NCBI RefSeq assembly: GCF_030067705.1
Contig: NZ_JASJEX010000001.1
Location: forward strand, 597,704 to 661,703
From: Kribbibacterium absianum
Lineage (GTDB): Bacteria; Actinomycetota; Coriobacteriia; Coriobacteriales; Atopobiaceae
Length of the DNA: 64,000 nt
Direction of reading: 5' to 3'
Shown here: positions 36,029 through 44,206 of the stretch, piece by piece
Layout: the number at the start of each line of letters is the position of its first letter
How positions within the stretch are numbered: position 1 is the first letter of the stretch
The notes under the pieces: generated by a model
What the model was told of the DNA's origin: nothing
The model's database searches: none
The model's input: only the letters and a program-made list of their open reading frames with translations
Program-made: the position numbers and the translations under genes

Positions 36029-38110
36029 CTACTTCTTGGCCATCGCGCCGAAGTCCGCCACGTCCGCGAACACGGCCACGAAGCGGTTGAGAAGCCGGAG
36101 ACGGCGTTCCCGCTTGGCCGGGTCCTCGTCCATGATCATCACGTTCTCGAAGAAGCCGTCGATGGGCTCGCGGAGCGCCGCGAGGGCCTCGAGCGCGCCC
36201 GCATAGTCGCCGGCGGCCAGTCGCTCCGAGACGAGCCGGTCGCCCTTGTCGCAGGCGTCGAGCAGCTCGGCCTCGGCCTCGTCCAGGCCCTCCGCGGACA
36301 CCTCTGCCCCCAGCTCGGCGTCCCGCAGGTTCGCGGCGCGCGCGTACGCGGTGGCCAGGTCCTCGAACAGCTCGGGCTGCTCGGCGCGGGCCTTCTGCAG
36401 CGCGCGGGCGCGCTCGAAGAACTCGGACGGGTCCACGACGCCCGCAGCGAGCACCGCCGCAACGGTGTCCGGTGCGATGCCCTCGTCGCGGGCCATCGTG
36501 GTCAGGCGCCCGGCGAAGAAGTCGAGCACCCGCGCCGCCGCGTCCTCGTGGTCGAACTCCAGGCCCTGGTCGGCGTAGGCGTCGAGCGACGCGTCCACGA
36601 GGTCCTTGAGCGAGACGCTCGGCAGGCCTTCGAGCATGTGGATCACGCCGATGGCGCTCCGGCGCTGCGCGAACGGGTCCGAGGAGCCCGTGGGCGGCTC
36701 GTCGATGGCGAACATGCCGCAGATGGTGTCGAGCTTGTCGGCCACGGCAACGCTCGCGCCCACCAGGTTGCTCGGCAGCTCGTCGCCCGCGAAACGGGGC
36801 CGGTAGTGCTCGCGCACGGCCACGGCGACCTCTTCCGGCTCGCCGGCCGCCTCCGCGTAGTAGCCGCCCATGACACCCTGCTGGCTCGTGAACTCCACGA
36901 CCGCCTGGGTCACGAGGTCGGCCTTGGCCAGCTTTGCGGCGCGCGCCGCCATGGCCACCTCGTCCTCGGTCCCGTTGGCCTCGCCGGCCACGACGGGCGC
37001 GAGCTGCTCGAGGCGGCGCACCTTGTCCGCCATCGACCCGAGCCGCTCTTGGAACGTGACCTTCTCCAACTGCGGCAGGTACGCCTCGAGCGGCGCCTTC
37101 AGGTCCTCCTCGAAGAAGAACTTCGCGTCATCGAGACGGGCGCGCACCACGCGCTCGTTGCCGTCCACCACGGTCTCGGCCACGGCCGGGTCCGCGTTGC
37201 CCACGATCACGAAACCTCGCGTCAGGTCGCCGTTGGCGTCGTAGGTCGGGAAGTAGCGCTGGTGCTGCAGCATCGACTCGCAGATGATCTCGTGCGGCAC
37301 GGCGAGGAACTCCTCGTCGAAGTGCCCGAGCAGCACCTGCGGCCACTCGCAGAGGTTGACCACCTCGTTGAACACGCCGGTCGGGGTCTCAACCGTGAGA
37401 CCGGTCTCCTGCTCTAGCTGGGCGATGCCCTCGCGGATGCGGCGCACGCGCTCGTCGCGGCCAAGGACGAAGGCGCGCTCGAGCACCTGCTCGTAGTCGG
37501 ACGCCTGCTCGATCTCGTGGGCGCCGGGCGCCAGCACGCGGTGGCCGAAGGTCTCGCGGCCGCTCTCGACGTCGCCGTAGGTCACCTTGAGCTCCTCGGG
37601 CCCAAAGAGGCAGACCATCCAACGGACCGGGCGACCGTAGCGCACATGCTCGGAGCCCCAGCGCTGGCTGCGCGGCCAGTCGAGACCGGCCACCAGGCTG
37701 GCAGCCAGCTCCTCCAGGAGCGGCTGGGCCGGCTTGGCGGGCACGTCCACCTCGGCGAAGACGTACTCCTTGCCGCCGTCCTCGCGCACCACCAGCGCGG
37801 AAGGGTCGACGCCCTTGCCGCGCGCGAAGCCCTGGGCGGCCTTCGTGGGGTTGCCGTCGGCATCGAAGGCAATGGCCGCAGCCGGGCCGCGGAAAACCTG
37901 GTGCACGGCCTCGGTGGCGTCGGCCACGTCGGCCACCTGCAGGGCCAGACGGCGCGGCGTGGACAACACGGACACTTTGCCGTGGGCCAGGCCGGCGTCC
38001 TTCAGGCCCTGCTCGGCGAGCTTCGCCAGTTGGGCCGCCGCCTTGTCGAGAGGAGCGCTCGGGAGCTCCTCGGAGCCGATCTCGAAGAGAAAGTCACGGG
38101 TCTCAGCCAT
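36029..38110 (-). CDS. glyS: Glycyl-tRNA synthetase beta subunit
   Basis: Beta subunit of the heterotetrameric bacterial GlyRS, carrying tRNA recognition and the anticodon-binding domain. The 693 residues match the family throughout: DFLFEIGSEELPSAPLDKAA, LSTPRRLALQVADVAD, FRGPAAAIAFDADGNPTKAA, the HD-like region, and the C-terminal end FFENVMIMDEDPAKRERRLR plus LLNRFVAVFADVADF. The gap to glyQ is 3 bp, so the subunits are translationally coupled. Confidence 0.97.
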   Translation of the reverse strand: MAETRDFLFEIGSEELPSAPLDKAAAQLAKLAEQGLKDAGLAHGKVSVLSTPRRLALQVADVADATEAVHQVFRGPAAAIAFDADGNPTKAAQGFARGKGVDPSALVVREDGGKEYVFAEVDVPAKPAQPLLEELAASLVAGLDWPRSQRWGSEHVRYGRPVRWMVCLFGPEELKVTYGDVESGRETFGHRVLAPGAHEIEQASDYEQVLERAFVLGRDERVRRIREGIAQLEQETGLTVETPTGVFNEVVNLCEWPQVLLGHFDEEFLAVPHEIICESMLQHQRYFPTYDANGDLTRGFVIVGNADPAVAETVVDGNERVVRARLDDAKFFFEEDLKAPLEAYLPQLEKVTFQERLGSMADKVRRLEQLAPVVAGEANGTEDEVAMAARAAKLAKADLVTQAVVEFTSQQGVMGGYYAEAAGEPEEVAVAVREHYRPRFAGDELPSNLVGASVAVADKLDTICGMFAIDEPPTGSSDPFAQRRSAIGVIHMLEGLPSVSLKDLVDASLDAYADQGLEFDHEDAAARVLDFFAGRLTTMARDEGIAPDTVAAVLAAGVVDPSEFFERARALQKARAEQPELFEDLATAYARAANLRDAELGAEVSAEGLDEAEAELLDACDKGDRLVSERLAAGDYAGALEALAALREPIDGFFENVMIMDEDPAKRERRLRLLNRFVAVFADVADFGAMAKK

Positions 38111-38113
38111 GGG

Positions 38114-39037
38114 TCACGCCACCTCCACGGCGTCGCCGGCGGTCAGGGGCAGGTGCTCGCCCTTGCTGGCGACCACCTCGAGATAGCACTCGCAGGATTT
38201 CTTGGCGATGGTGCGGACGCGCAGGATGTAGTTGGTGCGCTCGGTCGCCGAGAGCGCGCCGCGGCTGTCGAGCAGGTTGAACGCGTGGCTGCACTTGAGC
38301 ACGCAGTCGTAGCCGGGCAGCGGCAGCTGGGCGTCGAGGCAGCGCAGGCACTCGGCCTCGTAGTCATCGAACTTGGCGCGCATCATCTCGACGTTCGCCA
38401 CCTCGAAGTTGTAGGCGCTGAACTCGCGCTCGTTCTCGAGGAACACCTGGCCGTAGGTCATCGGCGTGCCGTCGGGCAGGTAGCTCCACACGAGGTCGTA
38501 GACCGAGTCGACGCCCTGCGCGTACATCGCGATGCGCTCGAGGCCGTAGGTGATCTCCACCGGGACCGGGTCGCACTCGATGCCGCCCACCTGCTGGAAG
38601 TACGTGAACTGCGTGACCTCCATGCCGTTGAGCCAGACCTCCCAGCCGAGGCCCCAGGCGCCGAGCGTCGGGCTCTCCCAGTCGTCCTCGACAAAGCGCA
38701 CGTCGTGCTTGGCCGGATCGAGGGCGATGGCCTCGAGGCTCCCGAGGTAGAGGTCCTGGCTGTCCACCGGGGACGGCTTGATCAGCACCTGGAACTGGTA
38801 GTAGTGCTGCATGCGGTTGGGGTTCTCGCCATAACGGCCGTCGGCCGGGCGCCGGCAGGGCTGCGGGTAGCAGCAGGCCCAGGGCTCCTTGCCAAGGGAC
38901 CGGAGCAGCGTGGCCGTGTGGAACGTGCCCGCGCCCACCTCGGAGTCGTAGGGCTGCATCACCGTGCAGCCCTTGTCGGCCCAGTAGTGTTCCAAAGCCA
39001 GGATCATGTCCTGGAAGGTCAACGCCTCTTTGTCCAT
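38114..39037 (-). CDS. glyQ: Glycyl-tRNA synthetase alpha subunit
   Basis: Catalytic class II subunit that forms glycyl-adenylate. The 307 residues include [72 protein letters not shown] and [20 protein letters not shown]. It starts the glyQ-glyS operon. Gly tRNA charging by a separate-subunit enzyme is typical of many bacteria but not of the Actinomycetes with a single-chain GlyRS. Confidence 0.97.
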   Translation of the reverse strand: MDKEALTFQDMILALEHYWADKGCTVMQPYDSEVGAGTFHTATLLRSLGKEPWACCYPQPCRRPADGRYGENPNRMQHYYQFQVLIKPSPVDSQDLYLGSLEAIALDPAKHDVRFVEDDWESPTLGAWGLGWEVWLNGMEVTQFTYFQQVGGIECDPVPVEITYGLERIAMYAQGVDSVYDLVWSYLPDGTPMTYGQVFLENEREFSAYNFEVANVEMMRAKFDDYEAECLRCLDAQLPLPGYDCVLKCSHAFNLLDSRGALSATERTNYILRVRTIAKKSCECYLEVVASKGEHLPLTAGDAVEVA

Positions 39038-39109
39038 AGGCTCAAAACCCTTCGCCGTACTTCTGGTCTGCGCAGCTCGCGCACGGTGTTCCAGTGTACT
39101 GCCGAACGG

Positions 39110-39166
39110 GCTTTTACAGAGTGACGAGCCGCGAGCTGCGGCTACTCGGGCACCACAGCTTTTACA
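39110..39166 (-). other. Structured region with direct repeats upstream of glyQ
   Basis: In the gap 39038-39183 the 9-mer GCTTTTACA occurs twice (39110-39118 and 39158-39166). Between them is a GC-rich hairpin (AGCCGC with GCGGCT, about 39127-39142). A TACACT hexamer on the minus strand near 39094-39099 is a candidate -10 for glyQ. No T-box features (specifier loop or AGGGUGG-like sequence) were recognised. Confidence 0.4.
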
Positions 39167-39183
39167 CCGTCACGACGTTCGCG

Positions 39184-39786
39184 CTACTTCCCGGACTCAA
39201 AGACCCCGACGTCGTTGAGGGGCCAGAACGTCACCCAGGCGCGGCTCGTGATCATGTCCCGCGTGATCGGCCCGAAGTACCGGGAGTCCAGCGAGTTGGT
39301 GCGGTTGTCCCCCATCACCCAGTACTCGTCGTCGCCGAGCGTGTAGGGGTACGAGACGGGGCCGTCCAACGTCTCGGCGTGCCGCTCGATCGGGTCCGTG
39401 GGCTTGCCGAGCACGTAGGGTTCGTCCTGAGCCACGCCGTCCACATACACGACCCCGTTCTGCAGGTCGACCGTCTGGCCGGGCGTCGCGATGACGCGCT
39501 TGATGAGCGTGGTCGAAGAGTCCTCGGGGTCGAGGAACGTGACGACCTCCCCCGCCTCCGGGTCGCGCGTGCGATAGGTGATCTTCTCGCCGAGGATCCG
39601 GTCGCCCACCTGGATCGTGTTGATCATCGACTCGGAGGGGATCTCGTAGGGCTCCACCACATAGGTGCGCAGCAGGATCGCGAAGACCACGGCCGCCGCG
39701 ATGATCGCCACCCACTCCACGATGTCGCGCGCCCGCGACCGTTTGGGTTCCAAGGCCTTCGCGGTGGCCTCCCGCTTTGCGTCCAT
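39184..39786 (-). CDS. lepB: Signal peptidase I
   Basis: Membrane serine protease that removes signal peptides. In 200 residues a short cytoplasmic N-terminus (about 20) precedes one membrane helix (IVEWVAIIAAAVVFAILLRT). Box B has the catalytic Ser in YEIPSESMINTIQVGDRILG, box D has the catalytic Lys in STTLIKRVIATPGQTVDL, and box E is VMGDNRTNSLDSRYFGPI. ATG at 39786. It is the last gene of rpsP-khpA-rimM-trmD-lepB, a common arrangement. Confidence 0.96.
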   Translation of the reverse strand: MDAKREATAKALEPKRSRARDIVEWVAIIAAAVVFAILLRTYVVEPYEIPSESMINTIQVGDRILGEKITYRTRDPEAGEVVTFLDPEDSSTTLIKRVIATPGQTVDLQNGVVYVDGVAQDEPYVLGKPTDPIERHAETLDGPVSYPYTLGDDEYWVMGDNRTNSLDSRYFGPITRDMITSRAWVTFWPLNDVGVFESGK

Positions 39787-39815
39787 CAGGGTCGCGCCTT
39801 TCTCGGAGGCGGGCC

Positions 39816-40586
39816 CTACGAGCACGTCTCGCGGGGCCCCGTGGGGTTCTCGTCTTCGAGGCCCGCCGCGACGTCCGCCAGCAGGTCTCGGTCCTTCTCG
39901 CTCAGCGGCGCCGTCTCCAACAGGTCCGGCCGCCACCGGTAGGTGCGCTCCAAGGCGCTCGAGCGACGCCACTCCTTTATTCTTCCATGGTCGCCAGAGA
40001 GCAATACGTCGGGGACGGCCATTCCCTCAAACACCGCAGGGCGCGTGTACTGCTCGAACTCGAGCAGCCCCTCCGAGAACGACTCCTCGTCGGCGGACCC
40101 CTCGCCCCCGAGCACGCCCGGGATCAGTCGCACGGCCGCATCGGTCACGGTCAGGGCTGCCAGCTCTCCGCCCGTGAGCACGTAGTCGCCAAGGGAGAGC
40201 ACCTCGTCCGCCAGCGAGTACGCGCGCTCGTCCATGCCCTCGTACCGCCCACAGACAAAGAGCAACCGCTCCTCGCGGGACAGCCGCTCCGCCGCCGCCT
40301 GGTCGAAGGGCTTTCCACAGGGCGAGAAGAAGACCACGTGGGCCGGCACCGGGCCAAGTTCCTGCACGGCCCGAACCGCCTCGAAGATCGGGGCCGGCTT
40401 CATCAGCATGCCCGGGCCGCCGCCGAATGGGGCGTCGTCCACGGTGCGGTGCCGGTCGTGGGTCCACTCGCGAAGGTCGTGGGCACGGAACTCGAGGAGG
40501 CCGGCCTTCTGCGCGCGCCCCAGGATCGAGGCGTCCACGTAGGGCCCAAAGACCTCGGGGATCACGGACACCGCGTCGACGATCAT
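39816..40586 (-). CDS. trmD: tRNA (guanine-N1)-methyltransferase
   Basis: SPOUT-class methyltransferase making m1G37 in tRNA, which prevents +1 frameshifting. The 256 residues include FGGGPGMLMKPAPIFEAVRA, the trefoil-knot SAM site FFSPCGKPFDQAAAERLSRE, CGRYEGMDERAY and VLTGGELAALTVTDAAVRLI. ATG 40586 overlaps the end of rimM (40583) by 4 bp. Confidence 0.97.
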   Translation of the reverse strand: MIVDAVSVIPEVFGPYVDASILGRAQKAGLLEFRAHDLREWTHDRHRTVDDAPFGGGPGMLMKPAPIFEAVRAVQELGPVPAHVVFFSPCGKPFDQAAAERLSREERLLFVCGRYEGMDERAYSLADEVLSLGDYVLTGGELAALTVTDAAVRLIPGVLGGEGSADEESFSEGLLEFEQYTRPAVFEGMAVPDVLLSGDHGRIKEWRRSSALERTYRWRPDLLETAPLSEKDRDLLADVAAGLEDENPTGPRETCS

Positions 40587-41107
40587 GGCTCCGCCCCCTC
40601 GGCCGGCACGATGCCGCTCGGGAGGTCGAAGACCACGGCCTCGTCGGTGACGTCCACGAGCAGCTCCTCCACCGCGGGCACGAGCACCTCCCCGAAGGGG
40701 CCCTCAACCACCCACACGTCCTGCACGGGGCCCTCGAGCACGTCGACCACCTCGCCGAGCGCACCGAAGGTCACGTCCTCCACCGGCAGGCCAATGGCCT
40801 CGGCCGCATCGCGAAGGACGAGGTCCTCGGGCAGATCGCACCGCCGCGCCAATAGGAAGCGTCCGGCCACAGACTCGGCCCCGTCGCGGTCCTCGCAGCA
40901 GGTGAGACCCACCAGCACACCGCGCGGGCCCTCCTCAACAGACGCGACAGCGCCGTGGCGGGGTCCTTTGAGCGTAGGGGGCACGACCCAGACCTCGAGT
41001 CCGGGGCGCAAAAGAAGAGGAAGGCCGTCCGCCGCCTGGCAGACCACCTTCCCACGGGACCCGTGGGCCTTGGCCACACGGGCGATGATGCGATACTCGC
41101 TGGCCAC
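40583..41107 (-). CDS. rimM: 16S rRNA processing protein RimM
   Basis: 30S assembly factor that binds S19. The 174 residues have the N-terminal barrel (RIIARVAKAHGSRGKVVCQA) and a C-terminal PRC-barrel ending in FGEVLVPAVEELLVDVTDEA and VVFDLPSGIVPAEG. The start is GTG at 41107; the longer upstream frame has no similarity and overlaps khpA. It is coupled to trmD by a 4-bp overlap. Confidence 0.92.
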   Translation of the reverse strand: MASEYRIIARVAKAHGSRGKVVCQAADGLPLLLRPGLEVWVVPPTLKGPRHGAVASVEEGPRGVLVGLTCCEDRDGAESVAGRFLLARRCDLPEDLVLRDAAEAIGLPVEDVTFGALGEVVDVLEGPVQDVWVVEGPFGEVLVPAVEELLVDVTDEAVVFDLPSGIVPAEGAEP

Positions 41108-41109
41108 GC

Positions 41110-41406
41110 TTACCCCAGCACCTCGACCTCGACGGGCACGCCCACTCGAGAGCCAAGAGCTCGGGCGAGCACGCGGAGGGCCTTGATGGCGCGACCGTGG
41201 CGGCCGATGACCTTGCCTGCGTCCTCCTCGGCGCAGCGCACCTCGATGAGGCAGCCGTCCGCGCTGTCGGTGACCTCGAGCGTCACGTCGTCCGGATGGT
41301 CGACGAGACCGCACACGACAAGCTCCACGAGGTCCGCCACGCGGTCACTCGGCAGCTCCGGCTGGGGAGCCTCCGCGTCCTGGGCGGAGAGGGGCTCCTC
41401 GGCCAT
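41110..41406 (-). CDS. khpA: KH-domain RNA-binding protein (KhpA family)
   Basis: Protein of 98 residues with a single type-II KH domain in its C-terminal half; the GxxG loop is AGKVIGRHGRAIKALRVLAR. The first 30 residues are acidic and variable. KhpA acts with KhpB in RNA binding and in control of cell division/elongation in Gram-positive bacteria. It lies 1 bp from rpsP and 2 bp from rimM, its usual place. Confidence 0.93.
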   Translation of the reverse strand: MAEEPLSAQDAEAPQPELPSDRVADLVELVVCGLVDHPDDVTLEVTDSADGCLIEVRCAEEDAGKVIGRHGRAIKALRVLARALGSRVGVPVEVEVLG

Positions 41407-41407
41407 G

Positions 41408-41755
41408 CTACTCGGCGCTCTCAGCGGCCTGGGCGGCGGCGAGCTCCGCGGCCTCGCGGTCCTTCTGCAGCTGCTTCTTGGACTTCTTGGCGCGCTTCGG
41501 AGCGGCGGGCTCGTAGCCGTTGCGGGCGATGTCCACCAGGTGCGACACGCTGTCGCTCATCTGGGCGCCCTTGCCGATCCACTCGTCCACCTTGTCCAGG
41601 TCGACCTGGATCATGTGGGGCTGGGAGACGGGGTTGTAGATGCCGACCTGCTCGATGAAGCGGCCGTCGCGCGGCATGCGCTCGTCAGCCACAACGATGC
41701 GGTAGAAGGGGCGCTTCTTGGCGCCGTGACGGGCCAAACGGATCTTGACTGCCAA
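41408..41755 (-). CDS. rpsP: 30S ribosomal protein S16
   Basis: Protein of 115 residues: [39 protein letters not shown] and the [15 protein letters not shown] region, then a Lys/Ala-rich C-terminal extension of about 35 residues that is common in Actinobacteria. The start is TTG at 41755, supported by GAGGAG 7 nt upstream; no in-frame ATG fits. A TATGAT hexamer on the minus strand (41822-41827) is a candidate -10 for the whole rpsP-khpA-rimM-trmD-lepB operon, with a poor -35. Confidence 0.96.
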   Translation of the reverse strand: MAVKIRLARHGAKKRPFYRIVVADERMPRDGRFIEQVGIYNPVSQPHMIQVDLDKVDEWIGKGAQMSDSVSHLVDIARNGYEPAAPKRAKKSKKQLQKDREAAELAAAQAAESAE

Positions 41756-41902
41756 CTTGAGACTCCTCTAGACGAATGCGGGAACGCGAGATATGTCCCC
41801 GCACCACACAAAAGCCCTCACATCATAGGATAGTTCGCACGGGACGGGGCCGAAAACCACAAACGTTCGCAGCCGACGTCGTGAGCGCGGCTTCCCTGCA
41901 AG

Positions 41903-41989
41903 TTTTCAGACACCTTAACCTATGACGCGAGATCGTGGAGTTCTGAGGCTTCTGAAATCAAGGGCCTTCGGCGTGTCTCATTTTCAGAA
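41903..41989 (+). promoter_or_regulatory. TTCTGA/TTTTCAGA repeat cluster upstream of the response regulator
   Basis: The divergent gap 41756-42109 (354 bp) holds TTTTCAGA at 41903-41910 and again at 41981-41988. Tandem TTCTGA copies are at 41941-41946 and 41950-41955, the reverse complement of the same core. Direct and inverted copies of one hexamer upstream of a response-regulator gene are typical of autoregulatory boxes of OmpR-family proteins. The remaining leader to 42110 (about 120 bp) shows nothing further except the ribosome-binding site. Confidence 0.45.
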
Positions 41990-42109
41990 ACAGGGTACAT
42001 GGTTGAAGAGCCTGGGAGCCGGGACGACCCGGGCGCCAGACCAACCAGATCCAGGCCGTGGACAGGCGGCACAAGCACGCGCAGGCCCTGGGACCCTAGA
42101 GGAGGCAAT

Positions 42110-42784
42110 ATGAACATCCTGGTCGTGGAAGACGAGAAGAACCTCAATGAGGCCATGTGCCACATCCTCGAGGAAGAGGGCTACCACACCAAGGCCGCGT
42201 ACGACGGCAAGACCGGCTACGAGCTGGCGGGCACCAACGAGTACGACCTCGTCCTCATGGACGTCATGCTCCCCGAGATGGACGGCATGGAGGCCGTGCG
42301 CCGGCTGCGCCACGACGGCAACGCCACGCCCGTGATCATGGTCACGGCCAAGGTGGCGACCTCCGACAAGATCGAGGGCCTCGACTGTGGCGCCGACGAC
42401 TACATGACCAAGCCCATCGACACCGACGAGCTGCTCGCCCGCATTCGCGCCAACTCCCGCCGCAAGGGCGAGGTGGCCGTGGACGAGATGAAGTTCGGCG
42501 ACCTCGTGCTCGACCTCCACACCCACGACCTCAAGTGCAGCGGCCGCGAGGTGCACCTCTCCCAGAAGGAGTTCGAGGTCATGCGCACGCTGATGAGCTC
42601 CACGGGCCGCGTGGTGTCCAAGCACGACCTGCTCGCGAGCATCTGGGGCACCGACGGCGACACGTCCGAGAACTCCGCCGAGGCCTACATCTCCTTCCTC
42701 CGCAAGAAGCTCTCGCACCTGCACAGCTCCGTGCAGATCACCACGCTCCGCATGCTCGGCTACCGCTTGGAGGAGCTGAACTAA
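42110..42784 (+). CDS. OmpR/PhoB-family response regulator
   Basis: Two-component response regulator of 224 residues. The receiver domain has phospho-acceptor D51 in DLVLMDVMLPEMDG, T79 and K101 (DDYMTKPID). The C-terminal winged helix has LSQKEFEVMRTLMSSTGRVV, SKHDLLASIWG and the recognition segment SAEAYISFLRKKLSHL. ATG 42110 has AGAGGAGG 5 nt upstream. It is followed by a terminator and then the sensor kinase, so the pair is neighbouring but probably separately transcribed. The signal and targets are unknown. Confidence 0.93.
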   Translation: MNILVVEDEKNLNEAMCHILEEEGYHTKAAYDGKTGYELAGTNEYDLVLMDVMLPEMDGMEAVRRLRHDGNATPVIMVTAKVATSDKIEGLDCGADDYMTKPIDTDELLARIRANSRRKGEVAVDEMKFGDLVLDLHTHDLKCSGREVHLSQKEFEVMRTLMSSTGRVVSKHDLLASIWGTDGDTSENSAEAYISFLRKKLSHLHSSVQITTLRMLGYRLEELN

Positions 42785-42823
42785 CCCTGAAAGTTTGGTC
42801 ACATCGTTGACGATGGCTGGCAT

Positions 42824-42856
42824 GCGCCCGGGGTGTTCAGGCCCCGGGCGCTTTTC
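42824..42856 (+). terminator. Intrinsic terminator between response regulator and sensor kinase
   Basis: A perfect 10-bp stem GCGCCCGGGG/CCCCGGGCGC (42824-42833 with 42842-42851) is followed by TTTTCC. The sensor kinase must therefore depend on read-through or on a promoter within 42857-42949, which could not be identified confidently. Confidence 0.83.
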
Positions 42857-42949
42857 CGTTAGACTCTGATCAGGAACGGCCCCGAAGGGCTGACGCGCCC
42901 GCGAGGGGCGCCCGGTGCGCCCTCGGAGCCACGAAGTGGGGGGACGCCG

Positions 42950-44206
42950 GTGCTCAAGCGCTTGCAGCGCAACTTCATGGTGCTGACGATGACGCTCGTT
43001 GCCATCGTCCTCTTCGGCACGCTCGCGATCTCCTATACCGCGACCCAGACGCAGCTGGACAACTTTGTCGTGGCGAGCCTCGACCGCGTGCTCGACACCA
43101 CGACGCCCACCCGGCCCTACATCGGCGTGCTCACAGCGGCCTCGGGCTCGGACGACGAGTCCAACTTCGGGCACATGGCCGTCTATTGGATCGACATCGA
43201 CCATGAGACCGGCACCACCGCGTTCAATGACTCTGCGGCCATCATCGGCCCGCGCGCCCTCTCGGCCGTGATGAACGCCGCCTCCTCCACTGAGGAGGAC
43301 CTTGGCTACATCCCGGCCTACGACATCGTCTGGAAGCGCGGCGAGGTGCCCGGCGCCACCCGCATCGCGGTCGCCAATACGACCGGCGTCGGCACGGCCC
43401 TCTCCTACCAGCTCTCCACCAACATCGCGCTCGGCTGCGTCACCCTCGTGCTGCTCGGCGTGGCCATGTTCTTCATCTCCCGCTGGATGATCCAACCGGT
43501 GTGCGAGGCCTGGAGCCTGCAGCGCCAGTTCACGGCCGACGCGTCCCACGAGCTCAAGACGCCGCTTGCCGTCATCCTCGCCAACAACCAAATCATGCGC
43601 TCGGCCGAAAAGCGCATCCCCGAGGAGTACCACCGCTGGATCGAGTCCACCGGCTACGAGGCCAAGCGCATGCAGAACCTGGTGATGTCGCTGCTCGAGC
43701 TCTCCCGGGCCGACGAGGGCCGCACCCAGCAGGGCATTTACCGCCAGGACGACCTCGACCTCTCGGCCATCGTCGAGGTCATGACGATCCAGTTCGATGT
43801 CGTGGCCTTCGAGCACGGCCTCATGATCGAAGAGCACATCGAACCGGACATCCATGTGGTCGGCGACCGGGACGCGCTCGAGAAGGTGGTGAAGGTCTTC
43901 CTCGACAACGCCGTCAAGTACTCCACGCAGGGCAAGCCCGTGGACGTGACCGTGAAGCGGGTCCGCAAGGGACGCTACGCCCGCGTGGCGGTGCGCAACT
44001 GGGGCGACGTGCTGAGCCCCGAGGACATCTCGCACATCTTCGACCGCTTCTACCGGTCGGACAAGGCGCGCGGCCGGGAGACCGGCGGGTTCGGGCTCGG
44101 CCTCGCCATCGCGAAGGCGATGGTCGAGAACAACAAGGGCACGATCGCGTGCGCGAGCTCGGCCGAGGACGGCACCTGCTTCTCCTTCGAGCTGCCGGTG
44201 GCCTGA
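42950..44206 (+). CDS. Membrane sensor histidine kinase
   Basis: Two-component kinase of 418 residues. Membrane helix 1 (about 9-30), an extracytoplasmic sensor region of about 125 residues, and helix 2 (about 158-177, LGCVTLVLLGVAMFFISRWM) are followed almost directly by the dimerisation/phosphoacceptor domain, with H200 in FTADASHELKTPLAVILANN; a full HAMP linker is lacking. The ATPase domain has FLDNAVKYST (N box), FGLGLAIAKAMVENN (G box) and a typical end FSFELPVA. The start is GTG 42950 after GTGGGGGG. Its stop codon overlaps the dinB start (TGATG), so kinase and polymerase are translationally coupled. The likely partner is the upstream response regulator. Confidence 0.92.
   Translation: MLKRLQRNFMVLTMTLVAIVLFGTLAISYTATQTQLDNFVVASLDRVLDTTTPTRPYIGVLTAASGSDDESNFGHMAVYWIDIDHETGTTAFNDSAAIIGPRALSAVMNAASSTEEDLGYIPAYDIVWKRGEVPGATRIAVANTTGVGTALSYQLSTNIALGCVTLVLLGVAMFFISRWMIQPVCEAWSLQRQFTADASHELKTPLAVILANNQIMRSAEKRIPEEYHRWIESTGYEAKRMQNLVMSLLELSRADEGRTQQGIYRQDDLDLSAIVEVMTIQFDVVAFEHGLMIEEHIEPDIHVVGDRDALEKVVKVFLDNAVKYSTQGKPVDVTVKRVRKGRYARVAVRNWGDVLSPEDISHIFDRFYRSDKARGRETGGFGLGLAIAKAMVENNKGTIACASSAEDGTCFSFELPVA

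Noticed and set aside
39038..39183. T-box or glycine riboswitch before glyQ
   Set aside because: No specifier loop, T-box sequence or tandem glycine aptamer cores were seen; only a simple hairpin and two 9-mer repeats.
44100..44206. SOS/LexA box controlling dinB
   Set aside because: No actinobacterial-type palindrome (CGAAC-N4-GTTCG) is present upstream of the kinase or dinB start.
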